Shown: positions 1 through 9,471 of the stretch, piece after piece
Layout: every line of letters begins with the position of its first letter
How positions within the stretch are numbered: the first letter of the stretch is position 1
Assembly (NCBI RefSeq): GCF_001467615.1
Contig: NZ_LNYA01000024.1
Location: 268,654 to 332,653 of the forward strand
Direction: 5' to 3'
Source: Legionella erythra
GTDB lineage: Bacteria > Pseudomonadota > Gammaproteobacteria > Legionellales > Legionellaceae
Length of the DNA: 64,000 bases
The notes under the pieces: generated by a model
Databases searched by the model: none
Told to the model about the DNA's origin: nothing
What the model saw: only the letters and a program-made list of their open reading frames with translations
Translations under genes and position numbers: made by a program

Positions 1-395
1 TGCAAACCAACTTTTTTACGTTCCACGCGACGTGAATCACGGGTCAGCAATCCGCGTGCACGCAACTTGCTGCGGTAAGAATCTGGATTAGCTTCTGCGT
101 CTTCCGCCAGATCACACTCATCGTAAGCCACTAACGCACGGGCTATACCAAGACGAATGGCACCAGCCTGACCAGAAATACCACCGCCTGTGACAGTGAT
201 ATACAAATCAAAATTGTCTAATTGATCAACCGTCTCAAGAGGTTGACGAACGACCATGCAGGAGGTTTCACGGCCGAAATATTCTTCCAGCTTGCGGTTG
301 TTAACCTTGATTTCACCCTTGCCCTGGCGCAAAAACACACGAGCCGTTGAACTTTTTCTACGACCAGTGCCATAGTATTGCTGCATTTCAGCCAT
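1..395 (-). CDS. rpsI: 30S ribosomal protein S9 (3' end outside window)
   Basis: Small-subunit ribosomal protein S9. The start codon is the ATG at 395 and about 131 codons are inside the window; the stop lies to the left. The visible C-terminal part carries the conserved S9 signature with [14 protein letters not shown], and the middle has the [13 protein letters not shown] segment typical of S9. It follows rplM with only 5 bases between them, the usual rplM-rpsI operon order, so both should be transcribed together from a promoter upstream of rplM. Only the last few C-terminal residues that reach the ribosomal P site are missing, because of the window edge and not because of damage. Confidence 0.97.
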   Translation of the reverse strand, partial: MAEMQQYYGTGRRKSSTARVFLRQGKGEIKVNNRKLEEYFGRETSCMVVRQPLETVDQLDNFDLYITVTGGGISGQAGAIRLGIARALVAYDECDLAEDAEANPDSYRSKLRARGLLTRDSRRVERKKVGL

Positions 396-400
396 AATAC

Positions 401-835
401 TTATTCCTCAATCTCTAGTTGCTTAGGTTGTTGTGCAGCATGGGGATGCTCATTACCTGCATAAACCTTTAATTTTCGATACATTTCTCTACCTAAAGGA
501 TTCTTAGGCAGCATGCCCTTCACAGCCAGTTCGATAATACGCTCGGGTTTGCGAGCCTGCATTTTATCGAAAGATTCTGACTTAATACCGCCGGGGAAAC
601 CGGTGTGATGGTAATACATCTTGTTTTTGAATTTTCGGCCTGTGACTGTCACCTTTTCAGCATTGGTTACCACGATATAATCGCCGGTATCAACATGTGG
701 GGTATACTCAGCCTTATGCTTGCCTCTCAAACGACGAGCAATTTCAGTAGCCAGGCGACCTAATGTTTTATCACTAGCATCGACGACGTACCAGTCACGT
801 TTGACTTCGTGAGACTTGGCGCTAAATGTCTTCAT
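401..835 (-). CDS. rplM: 50S ribosomal protein L13
   Basis: Large-subunit ribosomal protein L13, 144 residues, close to the 142 of the enterobacterial protein. Visible family features are the N-terminal [17 protein letters not shown] block, the [16 protein letters not shown] block and the conserved [13 protein letters not shown] segment. It is first in the rplM-rpsI operon. The preceding 308 bases are non-coding and must contain its promoter. In enterobacteria L13 represses its own operon; nothing in the leader here shows that mechanism directly. Confidence 0.97.
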   Translation of the reverse strand: MKTFSAKSHEVKRDWYVVDASDKTLGRLATEIARRLRGKHKAEYTPHVDTGDYIVVTNAEKVTVTGRKFKNKMYYHHTGFPGGIKSESFDKMQARKPERIIELAVKGMLPKNPLGREMYRKLKVYAGNEHPHAAQQPKQLEIEE

Positions 836-1143
836 TAATTAACTCCGTACCGCCTTCATTGGTAATCTTTCAATCTTGGACGGGCGATTTTAACCAAAAC
901 TGCAATAACCTACAAGTCAATTACAAATAAAACTTGTAATTATTGGTTATCAATAATAAAAGTTCTTGTTTAACTCCGGTACACCATCGCTGCAGCCGCT
1001 CCTGCTGGAGCAGCTGGATTTGAATACAAGTTGGAAGAAAACAATACTTATAAACCCTCGCAGGATACTGAAATATGAAATTTTTTTCAAGCCCTGTTTT
1101 TTTATTCGTGCACATCAGGTGCCTGAATCACCTGGCAATTCCT
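836..1143. other. Intergenic region, no gene recognised
   Basis: This 308-base stretch separates the ferredoxin gene (ending at 1144) from rplM (starting at 835), both on the minus strand. It should hold the rplM promoter. It is rich in A and T around 910-965, but I could not pick a convincing -35/-10 pair. Short open frames here have no recognisable protein content. Confidence 0.6.
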
Positions 1144-1458
1144 TTATCCCTGAATTAACAGGCGCTCCACCGTGCCATTTTTAAGCAAATGGGTGTCAAT
1201 GATTTCATCGATATCTTCAAACGAAGAATAGCTATACCACACACCTTCGGGGTAAATCACGACACAGGGCCCCAGGCTGCAACGGCCGAGACAACCGGAT
1301 TTGCTGACGCGAATCTTACCGGGACCATGCACTTCGAGTTCCAGCAGTTTTTCTTTCAGATAAGTAAAATAGGCTTCTCCACCCTGGTTAGCACAGCAGG
1401 TTTTACCTGCCGGCTTCTGATTGGTGCACAGGAAGACATGTCTGGTGTAGTGATTCAA
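1144..1458 (-). CDS. Thioredoxin-fold [2Fe-2S] ferredoxin
   Basis: Small (104 residues) thioredoxin-like [2Fe-2S] ferredoxin of the Shethna / respiratory complex I 24 kDa-like class. Likely cluster ligands are Cys11 (FLCTNQ), Cys21 or Cys22 (GKTCC), Cys56 and Cys60 (SGCLGRCSLGP), followed by VVIYPEGVWYS, a well-known signature of this family. The role is electron transfer in the cytoplasm; the physiological partner cannot be read from the sequence. It begins 3 bases after the ihfA stop, so it is probably the last gene of the thrS-to-ihfA transcription unit. Confidence 0.85.
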   Translation of the reverse strand: MNHYTRHVFLCTNQKPAGKTCCANQGGEAYFTYLKEKLLELEVHGPGKIRVSKSGCLGRCSLGPCVVIYPEGVWYSYSSFEDIDEIIDTHLLKNGTVERLLIQG

Positions 1459-1461
1459 AAG

Positions 1462-1755
1462 TTATTTGCCCCGTTCTTCAATTTTGGTTTTTAGTTTTAA
1501 CCCGGGTTTAAAGGTCACTACCCGTCGGGCAACCACCGGAATTTCCTCCCCGGTCTTGGGGTTTCTGCCCGGGCGTTGTGGTTTGTCGCGCAGAGTAAAA
1601 TTGCCAAAACCAGAGAGTTTCACGTGCCTGCCGTTCTCCAGGGCATGGCGAATGGTTTCAAAAAACTGTTCCACCATGATTTTGGCATCCGGTTTGGCCA
1701 GCCCCAATTCATTGCATAACGTTTCTGCGATCATTGCTTTACTTAGAGCGTTCAC
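1462..1755 (-). CDS. ihfA: Integration host factor alpha subunit
   Basis: DNA-bending nucleoid protein, 97 residues, the length of IhfA. It has the HU/IHF fold with the beta-arm motif [12 protein letters not shown] and the intercalating proline within it, preceded by KLSGFGNF. It pairs with IhfB (not in the window) and acts in transcription regulation, recombination and replication. It lies 2 bases downstream of pheT, the same order as in Escherichia coli (pheS-pheT-ihfA), so co-transcription is expected. Confidence 0.96.
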   Translation of the reverse strand: MNALSKAMIAETLCNELGLAKPDAKIMVEQFFETIRHALENGRHVKLSGFGNFTLRDKPQRPGRNPKTGEEIPVVARRVVTFKPGLKLKTKIEERGK

Positions 1756-1757
1756 GA

Positions 1758-4136
1758 TTACTCCCTCAATGTTATAGCAAATTCCTCATCCAGTTTTTTG
1801 ATTATAGCACTGATTATCTCATTGATCTCATGATCAATCAGAGTGCGCTTATCATCCTGAAGCGTCAGGGCTATAGCAATGCTCTTCTTGCCCGCAGGAA
1901 TCGAACCGCCGGTGTAGACGTCAAAAACATCAAATGATTTAAGCCAACCATTGGCAACCGTGCGCTGAATAAGGGATTCAATGTCGGACACCGCGACTTT
2001 GTCATCCACCAGCAAAGACAAATCGCGGCGAATTTGCGGAAATTTCGAAATGGTCTGATAGCGCACTGGCTCGACCTGACCAAGGGATTGCAATGTCAGT
2101 TCAAACAAAATGACTTCGTCAGTGACATCCAGGGCCTGCGCCAGACGAGGATGGAGCACACCGCACCAGCCGATGGGTTGCCCATGGCATAGGATACGGG
2201 TAGATTTACCGGGGTGAAGGGCGTCGTGCTCCGCCTTCTGGAAGGCAATACCCTGTAGATGCAATGCAGCAAACAAGGCCTCCAAATCCCCCTTGGCATC
2301 ATAAAAATCAAAAGGACGGGTCGGCTCAAGCCAGCTAAGGGCACCGCATTGACCGGTTAACAAACCGGCAAAACAGGCCTGTTCGGTCAATTGGCCATTT
2401 GTTACTTCAAAAATAACGCCGTTTTCAAACAATTTCAGCGTCGGCTGTTGACGATGCATGTTATATACCATCGACGCAATAAGCCCCGGCCACATGCCTG
2501 TGCGCATCTGCGACAACTCCGAGGAAATGGGATTGAGCAGGGTCATGGTCTCTTTTTCAGGGTAAAGAGCCGCCTGCAATTCCGGGTCAACAAAGCTGTA
2601 GCTGATGGTTTCGTGATAACCGCGCGCCATAAAGAACTGCGACAACTGGCGGGCTAGGGTTTCCAGCGGATTGATCACCCCGGCCTGAACGGTAGTAATC
2701 ATTTTATCGCCTGGAATTCGATCATACCCATATAACCGCACGATCTCTTCAATCAGGTCGACATCCAGCCGCATATCAAAACGATGGGAAGGCGGCATGA
2801 CCTTCCACACCGCGCCCTGGCTATCAACCTGCATGCCCAATCCTGTCAACATCTTCAACATGTCTTCTGGCGTTACATCAATCCCGGTCAATTGTTTGAC
2901 TTTGCCAGGCTTCAATGCGATGGCGTTGTTTTGCGGCAAGTGCTCTGCATGACTGATACGCGATACTGGACCGGGCTTGCCGCCGGCAATAGCCAGTAAC
3001 AATTCGGTGGCTCTCTCAATGGCTTCGCCTTGTAAAGCGGGATCAACCCCGCGTTCAAACCGCTGCGAGGAATCGGTGCTTAAGCCGTAGCGCCGAGCGA
3101 CACCGGCTATCGTGACAGGATTGAAAAAGGCGCTCTCCAGGAAAATATCCACTGTTGTATCCGTCACACCGCTGTGTGAACCGCCCATTACCCCGGCAAT
3201 AGCAAGCGGTTGACTGGCATTGGCAATGACCAGTTCATTGCCTGTCAACTTTGCCTGCTGACCATCGAGTAACTCAAGCATTTCGCCTGGATGGCTCTTA
3301 CGCACCCGAATGCCGTTCACGACCTGCTTTAAATCAAATGCATGCATGGGTTGCCCCAATTCCAGCATCACATAATTGGTGATATCGACCACCGGATGAA
3401 TGGCACGGATACCTGAACGGCGAAGTCTCTCACGCATCCACAAGGGAGTCTTTGCCTGCGGGTTAATCCCACGGATAACCCGGCCGTAATATTGCGGACA
3501 GCCTTCTTTGTCATGCAATTCGAGGCTAATTTCTTCATCAATAGCCGGCGGACAATGAGCTGATGCCGGCCTTTTAAACGGTAATTGGCTGATGGCCGCC
3601 ACTTCACGGGCTATCCCTAAAACACTTAAGCAATCGGCACGATTAGGCGTTAAGTCAATATCCAAAACCTGATCATTGAGCATCAGATAATCACGTAAAT
3701 CCTGGCCCACAGGAGCATCTTCATCCAGCTCAATGATGCCTTCCGACGTATCCGCCAACCCTAACTCGGAAGCCGAACACAGCATTCCCTGTGACAGTTC
3801 ACCGCGCAGGGTTGATTCCTTGATGGTTAATCCTCCCGGAAGAGTCGCACCCACTTGCGCCAAAGCCACCTTCAAACCGGCACAGACGTTGGACGCGCCG
3901 CAAACCACTTTAAGCGGTTTGCCGCTGCCCGTTTCTACTTCACACAAAGTCAGTTTATCGGCCTGAGGATGGGGCATGGTCTGCTTGACCTGCGCCACAA
4001 TGACCTTGTCAAACGCACCGGCAACCGGATTGACCGCATCGACTTCCAAACCGGCCATTGTTAAAAGCGCTGCTAATTCCTGGGCATTTTTTGCAGGATT
4101 CACCCATTCACGTAACCATATTTCACTAACTTTCAT
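1758..4136 (-). CDS. pheT: Phenylalanyl-tRNA synthetase beta subunit
   Basis: Beta chain of the alpha2-beta2 PheRS, which charges tRNA-Phe and edits mischarged tyrosine. Length is 792 residues against 795 in E. coli. Domains in order: N-terminal [14 protein letters not shown], tRNA-binding OB fold (about 40-150), B3/B4 editing region (about 210-400), B5 domain, catalytic-like core, and a C-terminal FDX anticodon-binding domain (about 695-792). I chose the ATG at 4136 over the TTG at 4142 because an AGG ribosome-binding site sits 8 bases upstream of it and the protein then starts like its homologues. It lies 58 bases after pheS and 2 bases before ihfA. Confidence 0.97.
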   Translation of the reverse strand: MKVSEIWLREWVNPAKNAQELAALLTMAGLEVDAVNPVAGAFDKVIVAQVKQTMPHPQADKLTLCEVETGSGKPLKVVCGASNVCAGLKVALAQVGATLPGGLTIKESTLRGELSQGMLCSASELGLADTSEGIIELDEDAPVGQDLRDYLMLNDQVLDIDLTPNRADCLSVLGIAREVAAISQLPFKRPASAHCPPAIDEEISLELHDKEGCPQYYGRVIRGINPQAKTPLWMRERLRRSGIRAIHPVVDITNYVMLELGQPMHAFDLKQVVNGIRVRKSHPGEMLELLDGQQAKLTGNELVIANASQPLAIAGVMGGSHSGVTDTTVDIFLESAFFNPVTIAGVARRYGLSTDSSQRFERGVDPALQGEAIERATELLLAIAGGKPGPVSRISHAEHLPQNNAIALKPGKVKQLTGIDVTPEDMLKMLTGLGMQVDSQGAVWKVMPPSHRFDMRLDVDLIEEIVRLYGYDRIPGDKMITTVQAGVINPLETLARQLSQFFMARGYHETISYSFVDPELQAALYPEKETMTLLNPISSELSQMRTGMWPGLIASMVYNMHRQQPTLKLFENGVIFEVTNGQLTEQACFAGLLTGQCGALSWLEPTRPFDFYDAKGDLEALFAALHLQGIAFQKAEHDALHPGKSTRILCHGQPIGWCGVLHPRLAQALDVTDEVILFELTLQSLGQVEPVRYQTISKFPQIRRDLSLLVDDKVAVSDIESLIQRTVANGWLKSFDVFDVYTGGSIPAGKKSIAIALTLQDDKRTLIDHEINEIISAIIKKLDEEFAITLRE

Positions 4137-4194
4137 CGTCAATACCTGTCCACTGTTTGGAGACTTTTAATACGCTGCCTCAGCTCGGCAACCA

Positions 4195-5208
4195 TTAGAA
4201 TTGCTTTAAAAATGTTAAATCGTTTTCAAACATCATTCGCAAATCGTCGATACCAAAATACAACATGGCCAACCGATCTATGCCCATTCCAAAAGCCCAG
4301 CCCTGATAGTCGTCAGGTGAGATATTCACCGCAGCCAGGACATTAGGATGCACCATACCGCAGCCTAAAACCTCAAGCCACCCGGTGAATTTGCAGGAGC
4401 GGCAACCGGCGCCGGAACATTGCGTGCACTCGATATCCACTTCCGCTGACGGTTCGGTAAAAGGAAAATAGGATGGTCTGAAGCGTAACGCCAATTCACG
4501 ACCAAAAAAGGCGGCGAAGAAATCATGCAGCAAGCCGCGAAGACCGGTTAAGGTCGCCTCTTTATCCACCAGCAAGCCTTCGACCTGATGAAACATCGGC
4601 GTGTGCGTTAAATCAGAATCGCAGCGGTAAACACGTCCGGGCGCAATGAGACGCAGCGGCGGTTTACGGCCTTCCATGGTGCGAATCTGTACGGGTGATG
4701 TATGCGTACGCAACAAATGGCCATCGCCAAAATAAAAGGTGTCATGCATGGCGCGTGCGGGATGATGTCCGGGAATATTCAATGCCTCGAAATTATAAAA
4801 TTCGGTTTCTATTTCCGGGCCGCTGACAATATCAAAGCCTAAACGGCTGAAATAATCATTGATGAATTGCTTAACCTGGGTCACCGGATGCTGGGAGCCA
4901 TACTTAGGCTGTCGACCCGTCAAGGTAATATCAATGCGTTCTGACTCGAGTTTTTTTTGAAGCAGGTCTTCTTTCAATGCCAGCATTTTTTCTTCAATGA
5001 GCGTGCTGATGGCTTGTTTGGCCTGATTAACCAATTGGCCTACGCGCGGTTTTTCTTCGGGCGGCAAAGCGGCTAATCCTTTCAAAAGTTCTGTCAGACG
5101 GCCTTTTTTCCCCAAATAGTCAACACGTATCCCTTCCAGCGCGTTGATATCCTGTGCCTGACGAATTGCTTCCGACGCGTGTTGTTGCAATTTGATAATA
5201 TCTTGCAT
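4195..5208 (-). CDS. pheS: Phenylalanyl-tRNA synthetase alpha subunit
   Basis: Catalytic alpha chain of PheRS, 337 residues. N-terminal coiled-coil tRNA-binding region (about 1-90), then the class II core: motif 2 around [13 protein letters not shown] with [21 protein letters not shown], and motif 3 with the [14 protein letters not shown] arginine loop. It sits 61 bases after rplT with a hairpin plus T-run between them, so expression probably depends partly on readthrough of that terminator. No phenylalanine-rich leader peptide like E. coli pheM could be found in the gap. Confidence 0.97.
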   Translation of the reverse strand: MQDIIKLQQHASEAIRQAQDINALEGIRVDYLGKKGRLTELLKGLAALPPEEKPRVGQLVNQAKQAISTLIEEKMLALKEDLLQKKLESERIDITLTGRQPKYGSQHPVTQVKQFINDYFSRLGFDIVSGPEIETEFYNFEALNIPGHHPARAMHDTFYFGDGHLLRTHTSPVQIRTMEGRKPPLRLIAPGRVYRCDSDLTHTPMFHQVEGLLVDKEATLTGLRGLLHDFFAAFFGRELALRFRPSYFPFTEPSAEVDIECTQCSGAGCRSCKFTGWLEVLGCGMVHPNVLAAVNISPDDYQGWAFGMGIDRLAMLYFGIDDLRMMFENDLTFLKQF

Positions 5209-5224
5209 GATTTTGCCTACATGT

Positions 5225-5248
5225 AAAAAAGGAGGCCAAAGCCTCCTC
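5225..5248 (-). terminator. Intrinsic terminator or attenuator between rplT and pheS
   Basis: On the minus strand a GGAGGC stem, a four-base loop and a GCCTCC stem are followed by six T residues. This is a classical rho-independent terminator immediately after rplT and just upstream of pheS. It could end the thrS-rplT unit or attenuate pheST. No phenylalanine-rich leader peptide is visible, so amino-acid attenuation of the E. coli type is not supported. Confidence 0.8.
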
Positions 5249-5269
5249 GTTATTCAACAAACACTCTGT

Positions 5270-5629
5270 TTATTTTGCAAGGGCGGCTTTCGCTTGCTCA
5301 GCAACAGCTGCAAATGCAGGTTTATCATAGACAGCCATATCGGCCAGGATTTTGCGATCCAGTTCGATTGCAGCTTTTTTCAAGCCATTGATCAATTGGC
5401 TGTAAGAAATACCGCACTCACGCGCCTGAGCATTGATACGGGTAATCCACAGGGCACGGAATTGACGCTTTTTCTGACGTCTATCGCGGTATGCGTATTG
5501 ACCGGCTTTAATAACCGCTTGCTTGGCTACGCGATAAGTCCTGCTCCGGGCACCATAATACCCTTTGGCTTGATCTAATATTTTCTTGTGACGGGCTTTC
5601 GCAGTCACACCACGTTTAACTCTTGGCAT
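5270..5629 (-). CDS. rplT: 50S ribosomal protein L20
   Basis: Large-subunit assembly protein L20, 119 residues. It starts [18 protein letters not shown] and contains [28 protein letters not shown], the strongly basic N-terminal extension of the family, then the globular RNA-binding part with LWITRINA. It is 14 bases downstream of rpmI. In many bacteria L20 represses rpmI-rplT translation by binding the infC-rpmI leader; the 94-base infC-rpmI spacer could host such a site, but I did not resolve a structure. Confidence 0.97.
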   Translation of the reverse strand: MPRVKRGVTAKARHKKILDQAKGYYGARSRTYRVAKQAVIKAGQYAYRDRRQKKRQFRALWITRINAQARECGISYSQLINGLKKAAIELDRKILADMAVYDKPAFAAVAEQAKAALAK

Positions 5630-5643
5630 TTTCTATCCTCCCC

Positions 5644-5844
5644 TTAACTACCATGCAACATACGAGCCGCCAACTTTGCATCACAATCTTTCAAACGACC
5701 GGACGCAACACGCAAATGGCGCTTCTGCTTGGTGGATTTTTTAGTGAGGATATGGTTTCTGTAAGCGCCGCGACGCTTAATAGAACCACTCGCTGTCTTA
5801 CGGAAGCGTTTGCTCGCTCCACGATGTGACTTTAATTTAGGCAT
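5644..5844 (-). CDS. rpmI: 50S ribosomal protein L35
   Basis: Small basic large-subunit protein L35, 66 residues. It opens [20 protein letters not shown] and carries the family's basic central run and [10 protein letters not shown]. It is the gene between infC and rplT in the conserved infC-rpmI-rplT order. The 94-base gap upstream, between infC and this gene, has no open frame of its own. Confidence 0.96.
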   Translation of the reverse strand: MPKLKSHRGASKRFRKTASGSIKRRGAYRNHILTKKSTKQKRHLRVASGRLKDCDAKLAARMLHGS

Positions 5845-5938
5845 AAAAATATACTCCGCATTTTTATCTTGCTACATACACAATGAAGTGACTACTGGAC
5901 AACTGGGGCAATTACATCCCGGACGTCAGAAAACCACT

Positions 5939-6472
5939 CTACTTTTTCTTAGGTGACAATACCATCAATAATTGGCGTCCTTCACGTTTTGCCTGCTGTT
6001 CAACCACCCCATATTCGGCAGTATCCTGTTGCAGACGCTCCATGATTTTCATACCAATATCCTGGTGAGCCATTTCACGGCCGCGGAATCGCAGCGTGAC
6101 TTTGACTTTGTCCCCATGATTTAGGAAACGTATCAGGTTGCGTAGCTTGACCTGATAATCCCCATCTTCCGTCGTGGGACGGAATTTCAGCTCTTTAACT
6201 TGAATCTGCTTCTGCTTTTTACGTGCTTCAGCCTGCTTTTTACTCAACTCAAAGAGAAACTTACCATAATCCATAATGCGGCAAACAGGCGGTTTGGCTG
6301 TGGGCGAAATTTCCACCAAATCCAAGCCACTTTCTTCTGCTGCGCGCAACGCTTCACGCGTTGAAATAATACCTGCTTGGTTGCCATCAGCATCAATTAA
6401 ACGTACTTCGGGTACATTGATCTGTTCATTAACTCGTGCGCGATCATTGTCACGCTTGTTTGTTACACTAAT
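5939..6472 (-). CDS. infC: Translation initiation factor IF-3, probable AUU start
   Basis: Initiation factor 3, which binds the 30S subunit, rejects poor start codons and prevents premature 70S formation. N-domain (about 10-80, with [13 protein letters not shown] and [12 protein letters not shown]), lysine-rich linker, C-domain (about 90-177, with [12 protein letters not shown]). No ATG is suitably placed. A GGAGG site at 6485-6481 lies 8 bases before an ATT at 6472, giving 177 codons. The TTG at 6487 overlaps that ribosome-binding site and so is unlikely as the start. AUU initiation of infC is the known basis of IF-3 autoregulation in E. coli. The gene is tightly coupled to thrS. Confidence 0.93.
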   Translation of the reverse strand: MSVTNKRDNDRARVNEQINVPEVRLIDADGNQAGIISTREALRAAEESGLDLVEISPTAKPPVCRIMDYGKFLFELSKKQAEARKKQKQIQVKELKFRPTTEDGDYQVKLRNLIRFLNHGDKVKVTLRFRGREMAHQDIGMKIMERLQQDTAEYGVVEQQAKREGRQLLMVLSPKKK

Positions 6473-6485
6473 GGTCTTATCCTCC
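6470..6485 (-). promoter_or_regulatory. infC ribosome-binding site with AUU start codon
   Basis: GGAGG (6485-6481), an 8-base spacer, then ATT (6472-6470) in the infC frame. The site lies 10 bases from the thrS stop. A strong ribosome-binding site in front of a discriminated AUU codon is the arrangement that lets IF-3 limit its own synthesis. Confidence 0.75.
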
Positions 6486-6495
6486 AAACTTTGAT

Positions 6496-8409
6496 TTACA
6501 TGCGGCTTTTTGCGGCGATTTCCTGCCGCAGAATTTCGCTAATTTTATCAATACTCATCACGCCCAAATCAGTTCCCTCACGAGTGCGGACAGCAACAGA
6601 GCCGCTTTCGACTTCTTTGTCGCCTATTACCAGCAAATAGGGAACTTTTTGCAGAGTATGCTCGCGAATTTTAAAGCCTATTTTCTCATTTCTCAAGTCA
6701 AAATTTGCACGAATGCCTTGTTTTTGCAAAATTTCCGTTACTTTCGTGGCAAAATCATCCTGCTTTTCACTGATGGTTAACACAATAGCCTGCACCGGAG
6801 CCAGCCATAAGGGGAATTTCCCAGCGTAGTGCTCAATGAGAATTCCCATGAAGCGTTCAAACGAACCCAAAATGGCACGATGCAGCATAACCGGTGTTTT
6901 TTTACTGCCATCTTCAGCGACATAACTAGCTTCCAGGCGATCCGGCATGGAGAAATCCACCTGGATGGTGCCGCACTGCCAGATTCGGCCTAATGAATCG
7001 GCGAGGGAGCATTCGATTTTAGGTCCATAGAAAGCCCCTTCGCCCGGTGCGTCAACCCAGGTAATACCCCGACTGCGCATCGCTTCCTGTAAAGCACGCT
7101 CTGCTTTATCCCATACCGCGTTACTGCCGACCCGTTTTTCAGGGCGCAGCGCCAGACGGTATTTGATTTCATTAAATCCAAAATCAGCATAAACCGACTG
7201 CACCAGTTCCAGAATCATCGTCACTTCTGACTGAATCTGCTCTTCCGTACAGAAAATATGGGCATCATCCTGCACCATGTTACGTACCCGCATCAAACCA
7301 TGCAGGGATCCGGATGGTTCGCAGCGGTGACAGTTACCAAACTCGGAAAAACGCAAAGGCAAATCCCGATAACTCTTTAAGCCATTATTATAAACCTGAA
7401 CATGGCAGGGGCAGTTCATGGGTTTGACCGCGTAATGGCGATTTTCAGTTTCGGTAACAAACATCTCTTCACGAAAATTATCCCAGTGACCGGATTTCTC
7501 CCACAACGTTCTGTCGACCAGTTGCGGGGTTCTGATTTCCTGGTAACCAAAATGGCGCAAGCGCTCGCGCATATATTGCTCAAGCATTTGATAAATCGTC
7601 CAGCCTTTTGGATGCCAGAACACCATCCCCGGGGCAATGTCCTGAAAATGGAACAAATCAAGTGCTTTACCCAGTTTGCGATGGTCGCGTTTTTCCGCTT
7701 CTTCAATACGGTGCAGGTAACTTTCCAGTGCTTTTTTATCAGCCCAGGCTGTGCCGTATATGCGCTGCAGCATTTCATTATTGGCATCACCGCGCCAGTA
7801 AGCACCCGCAACTTTGGTTAATTTAAACGCTTTCAAGCGTCCCGTCGAAGGGACATGGGGGCCACGGCATAAATCTTCGAAATCACCTTGCTTATAAAGA
7901 GAAATGACTTCGCCAGCCGGTATATCAGCAATAATTTTTGCTTTGTACTCTTCGCCTAAACCGCGAAAGTAGGCAATGGCTTCATCTCGCGGCATTTCCC
8001 GTCGCGTCACCGGGTAATCCGCCTTGACCAACTCAGTCATTTTAGCTTCAATGCGTTCGAGATCATCCGGCGTAAACGGACGCCCAAAGGCGAAATCATA
8101 ATAAAAGCCGTCTTCAATGACCGGACCTATGGTAACCTGCGCGCTGGGAAACAGACTTTTCACTGCCTGAGCCAGCAGGTGGGCGGTGGAATGGCGGATA
8201 ACCTCCAAACTTTCTTCCTGCTTGTCGGTAATTAACAAGAGGTCACTGTCGTTTTCGATGATAAAACTGGTATCGACCAATTGATTGTTGACCTTGCCTG
8301 CGAGCGTGGCTTTGGCCAGCCCCGGGCTAATGCTGTTCGCCACATCAACGACAGAAACAGCCTGTTCAAAGTGCTTAATTTGACCATCAGGCAGTTTAAT
8401 GTTTGGCAT
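6496..8409 (-). CDS. thrS: Threonyl-tRNA synthetase
   Basis: Class II ThrRS, 637 residues. TGS domain at the N-terminus (1-60), editing domain (about 65-225) with the [11 protein letters not shown] zinc/editing histidine segment, catalytic core (about 240-530) with motif 2 [10 protein letters not shown] and the CPCH zinc-binding cysteine region, and a C-terminal anticodon-binding domain (about 535-637). It is the first gene of the thrS-infC-rpmI-rplT block. A clear promoter lies about 30 bases upstream and an AGGAG ribosome-binding site precedes the ATG. E. coli ThrRS represses its own translation through tRNA-like leader hairpins; the leader here is too short to support the same design. Confidence 0.97.
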   Translation of the reverse strand: MPNIKLPDGQIKHFEQAVSVVDVANSISPGLAKATLAGKVNNQLVDTSFIIENDSDLLLITDKQEESLEVIRHSTAHLLAQAVKSLFPSAQVTIGPVIEDGFYYDFAFGRPFTPDDLERIEAKMTELVKADYPVTRREMPRDEAIAYFRGLGEEYKAKIIADIPAGEVISLYKQGDFEDLCRGPHVPSTGRLKAFKLTKVAGAYWRGDANNEMLQRIYGTAWADKKALESYLHRIEEAEKRDHRKLGKALDLFHFQDIAPGMVFWHPKGWTIYQMLEQYMRERLRHFGYQEIRTPQLVDRTLWEKSGHWDNFREEMFVTETENRHYAVKPMNCPCHVQVYNNGLKSYRDLPLRFSEFGNCHRCEPSGSLHGLMRVRNMVQDDAHIFCTEEQIQSEVTMILELVQSVYADFGFNEIKYRLALRPEKRVGSNAVWDKAERALQEAMRSRGITWVDAPGEGAFYGPKIECSLADSLGRIWQCGTIQVDFSMPDRLEASYVAEDGSKKTPVMLHRAILGSFERFMGILIEHYAGKFPLWLAPVQAIVLTISEKQDDFATKVTEILQKQGIRANFDLRNEKIGFKIREHTLQKVPYLLVIGDKEVESGSVAVRTREGTDLGVMSIDKISEILRQEIAAKSRM

Positions 8410-8438
8410 GTTGTTCTCCTTCCCCTACCAGGCTTTCA

Positions 8439-8467
8439 TTTATACTGAATTTAGGGATCGATAGCAA
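8439..8467 (-). promoter_or_regulatory. Probable thrS promoter
   Basis: On the minus strand TTGCTA, a 17-base spacer, then TATAAA. The -10 box is about 30 bases upstream of the thrS ATG. Box sequences and spacing fit a sigma-70-type promoter; this implies a short leader for the thrS-infC-rpmI-rplT transcript. Confidence 0.55.
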
Positions 8468-8528
8468 TCAGGTTTTACAACCGGCTGTTGGGCCATCTCC
8501 CATCCGGTTTTCCGTCAAACGATAGTCC

Positions 8529-8554
8529 AAAAAAAAACCCTGCAAAGCAGGGTT
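8529..8554 (-). terminator. Intrinsic terminator of tRNA-Val
   Basis: Minus-strand hairpin AACCCTGC, TTT loop, GCAGGGTT, then a run of T residues, starting 4 bases after the encoded CCA of the tRNA. This is a strong rho-independent terminator that closes a single-gene tRNA unit. Confidence 0.9.
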
Positions 8555-8558
8555 AAGA

Positions 8559-8633
8559 TGGTAGGCACGAGTGGGATCGAACCACCGACCACCACCATGT
8601 CAAGGTGGTGCTCTACCACTGAGCTACGTGCCT
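8559..8633 (-). tRNA. tRNA-Val (anticodon GAC)
   Basis: A 75-base tRNA including encoded CCA. The acceptor stem AGGCACG pairs with CGTGCCT; D stem GCTC/GAGC; anticodon stem CCACC/GGTGG around loop TTGACAT, giving anticodon GAC; T arm with TTCGATC. GAC reads GUC and GUU valine codons. It stands alone, with its own promoter upstream and a terminator downstream. No integrated element adjoins it in this window. Confidence 0.95.
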
Positions 8634-8663
8634 ATAATTCGTCACTATTTGCGAATGGCGAGG

Positions 8664-8692
8664 ATTATATAAAAGCTATCTTCACAAAGCAA
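8664..8692 (-). promoter_or_regulatory. tRNA-Val promoter
   Basis: TTGCTT, a 17-base spacer and a perfect TATAAT on the minus strand, followed by a C/G-rich discriminator, about 31 bases upstream of the tRNA. The GC-rich discriminator is typical of stringently controlled stable-RNA promoters. Confidence 0.75.
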
Positions 8693-8733
8693 ACATTATT
8701 TTCGTATCCCCTGCCTGCCGTTGCGATGTAAAA

Positions 8734-8758
8734 CAGGTCGGGCCCAAGGCCCGACCTG
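8734..8758. repeat. REP-like GC-rich palindrome, copy 1
   Basis: A 25-base near-perfect inverted repeat with arms CAGGTCGGGCC and GGCCCGACCTG around a short CAA centre. A second copy with two small differences is at 61621-61644. No T-run follows, so it is not an ordinary terminator. It lies in the roughly 350-base stretch between the tRNA promoter and the HTH gene, which otherwise holds no gene I can support. Confidence 0.7.
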
Positions 8759-8890
8759 GCGAGGTTAACCGCTATGGTTAAACCACTTCGTCAGAAAGTT
8801 GAGGCATTCCCTGCGTCACCCCTCTGCTGGACTCGAAACTCAAGGTTTCGCGGCAATGGTAGCAAACAACAGCCATTTGTCAACTATTGA

Positions 8891-8914
8891 TTTCCAAAGG
8901 AAACCATTGGTTTC
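8891..8914. promoter_or_regulatory. Overlapping palindromes, candidate operator
   Basis: Two overlapping inverted repeats, TTTCC-AAA-GGAAA and GAAACC-ATT-GGTTTC, lie just upstream of a TATGAT -10-like box (8922-8927) and 70-90 bases upstream of the HTH gene start. Placement suggests an operator, perhaps for autoregulation by that HTH protein. No consensus is known to me; this is inference. Confidence 0.35.
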
Positions 8915-8984
8915 TATTCGTTATGATTTACAGCCAAAGCCAGGCTTTGCTACACTTCCTTTTTTATTTAACTTAAGTGAACGC

Positions 8985-9449
8985 ATGGACAAAGTGGGTT
9001 TTGCCAAACAATTTGCCTGCCGGCTAAAGGAAGCCATGATGAGCGCCGGTTTAACCTCTTCCCGTTCAACATCGGGTGTTTGCATTCATCAGTTGGCCGA
9101 AATCACCCATTATTCCCTGCAAATTTGCCGGCGCTATCTTCGGGGTGAAGCCATTCCTGAACCAATCAAGCTGGTGGAAATGGCTGAAAAATTGAATACC
9201 TCACCCGGATGGCTGCTTTTTGGTGAGTCGAGCCACGCGCAAAATGCGCAAAAACTGACAATTGACAAGAAACTACTTCACTATATTTTCTTACAGGCAG
9301 GCGCTTTATATAATGCCGCTGAAACAGAAGACACGGCAGCGTTTCTGACTAATCTGGCCAATGATGTCAGCCTGATTAGCGCCTCAGAAGAACAATCGAA
9401 GAAAATCATCGACCTCGCCCTGTCCTCTGTAAATTACTTTAACCATTAA
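8985..9449 (+). CDS. Helix-turn-helix regulator (Xre/Cro-like)
   Basis: About 154 residues from the ATG at 8985; the upstream in-frame ATG at 8799 would add a 62-residue segment without domain character and overlapping the candidate operator, so I reject it. The N-terminal half has a Cro/CI-like fold: FAKQFACRLKEAMMSAGL, then IHQLAEITHYSLQICRRYLRGEAIPEPIKLVEMAEKLN in the place of the recognition helices, and SPGWLLFGE, a common end of this domain. The C-terminal part is helical and may dimerise. It is followed after 22 bases by another plus-strand gene and probably forms an operon with it. The target genes are unknown. Confidence 0.75.
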   Translation: MDKVGFAKQFACRLKEAMMSAGLTSSRSTSGVCIHQLAEITHYSLQICRRYLRGEAIPEPIKLVEMAEKLNTSPGWLLFGESSHAQNAQKLTIDKKLLHYIFLQAGALYNAAETEDTAAFLTNLANDVSLISASEEQSKKIIDLALSSVNYFNH

Positions 9450-9471
9450 CAGGGACGTCGCAAAAATCCTC

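Noticed and set aside
921-1184. Short frames between rplM and the ferredoxin gene on either strand
   Set aside because: No ribosome-binding sites and no protein-like composition; the region is an ordinary intergenic stretch.
5209-5269. pheM-like leader peptide controlling pheST
   Set aside because: The gap has a terminator hairpin but no open frame with consecutive phenylalanine codons.
8559-8633. tRNA-Val as attachment site of an island
   Set aside because: No integrase or direct repeat of the tRNA 3' end was found nearby; the only integrase is 55 kb away and truncated.
8799-8984. N-terminal extension of the HTH regulator from the ATG at 8799
   Set aside because: The added 62 residues show no domain character, and the DNA contains palindromes and a -10-like box, so it is more likely a regulatory region.
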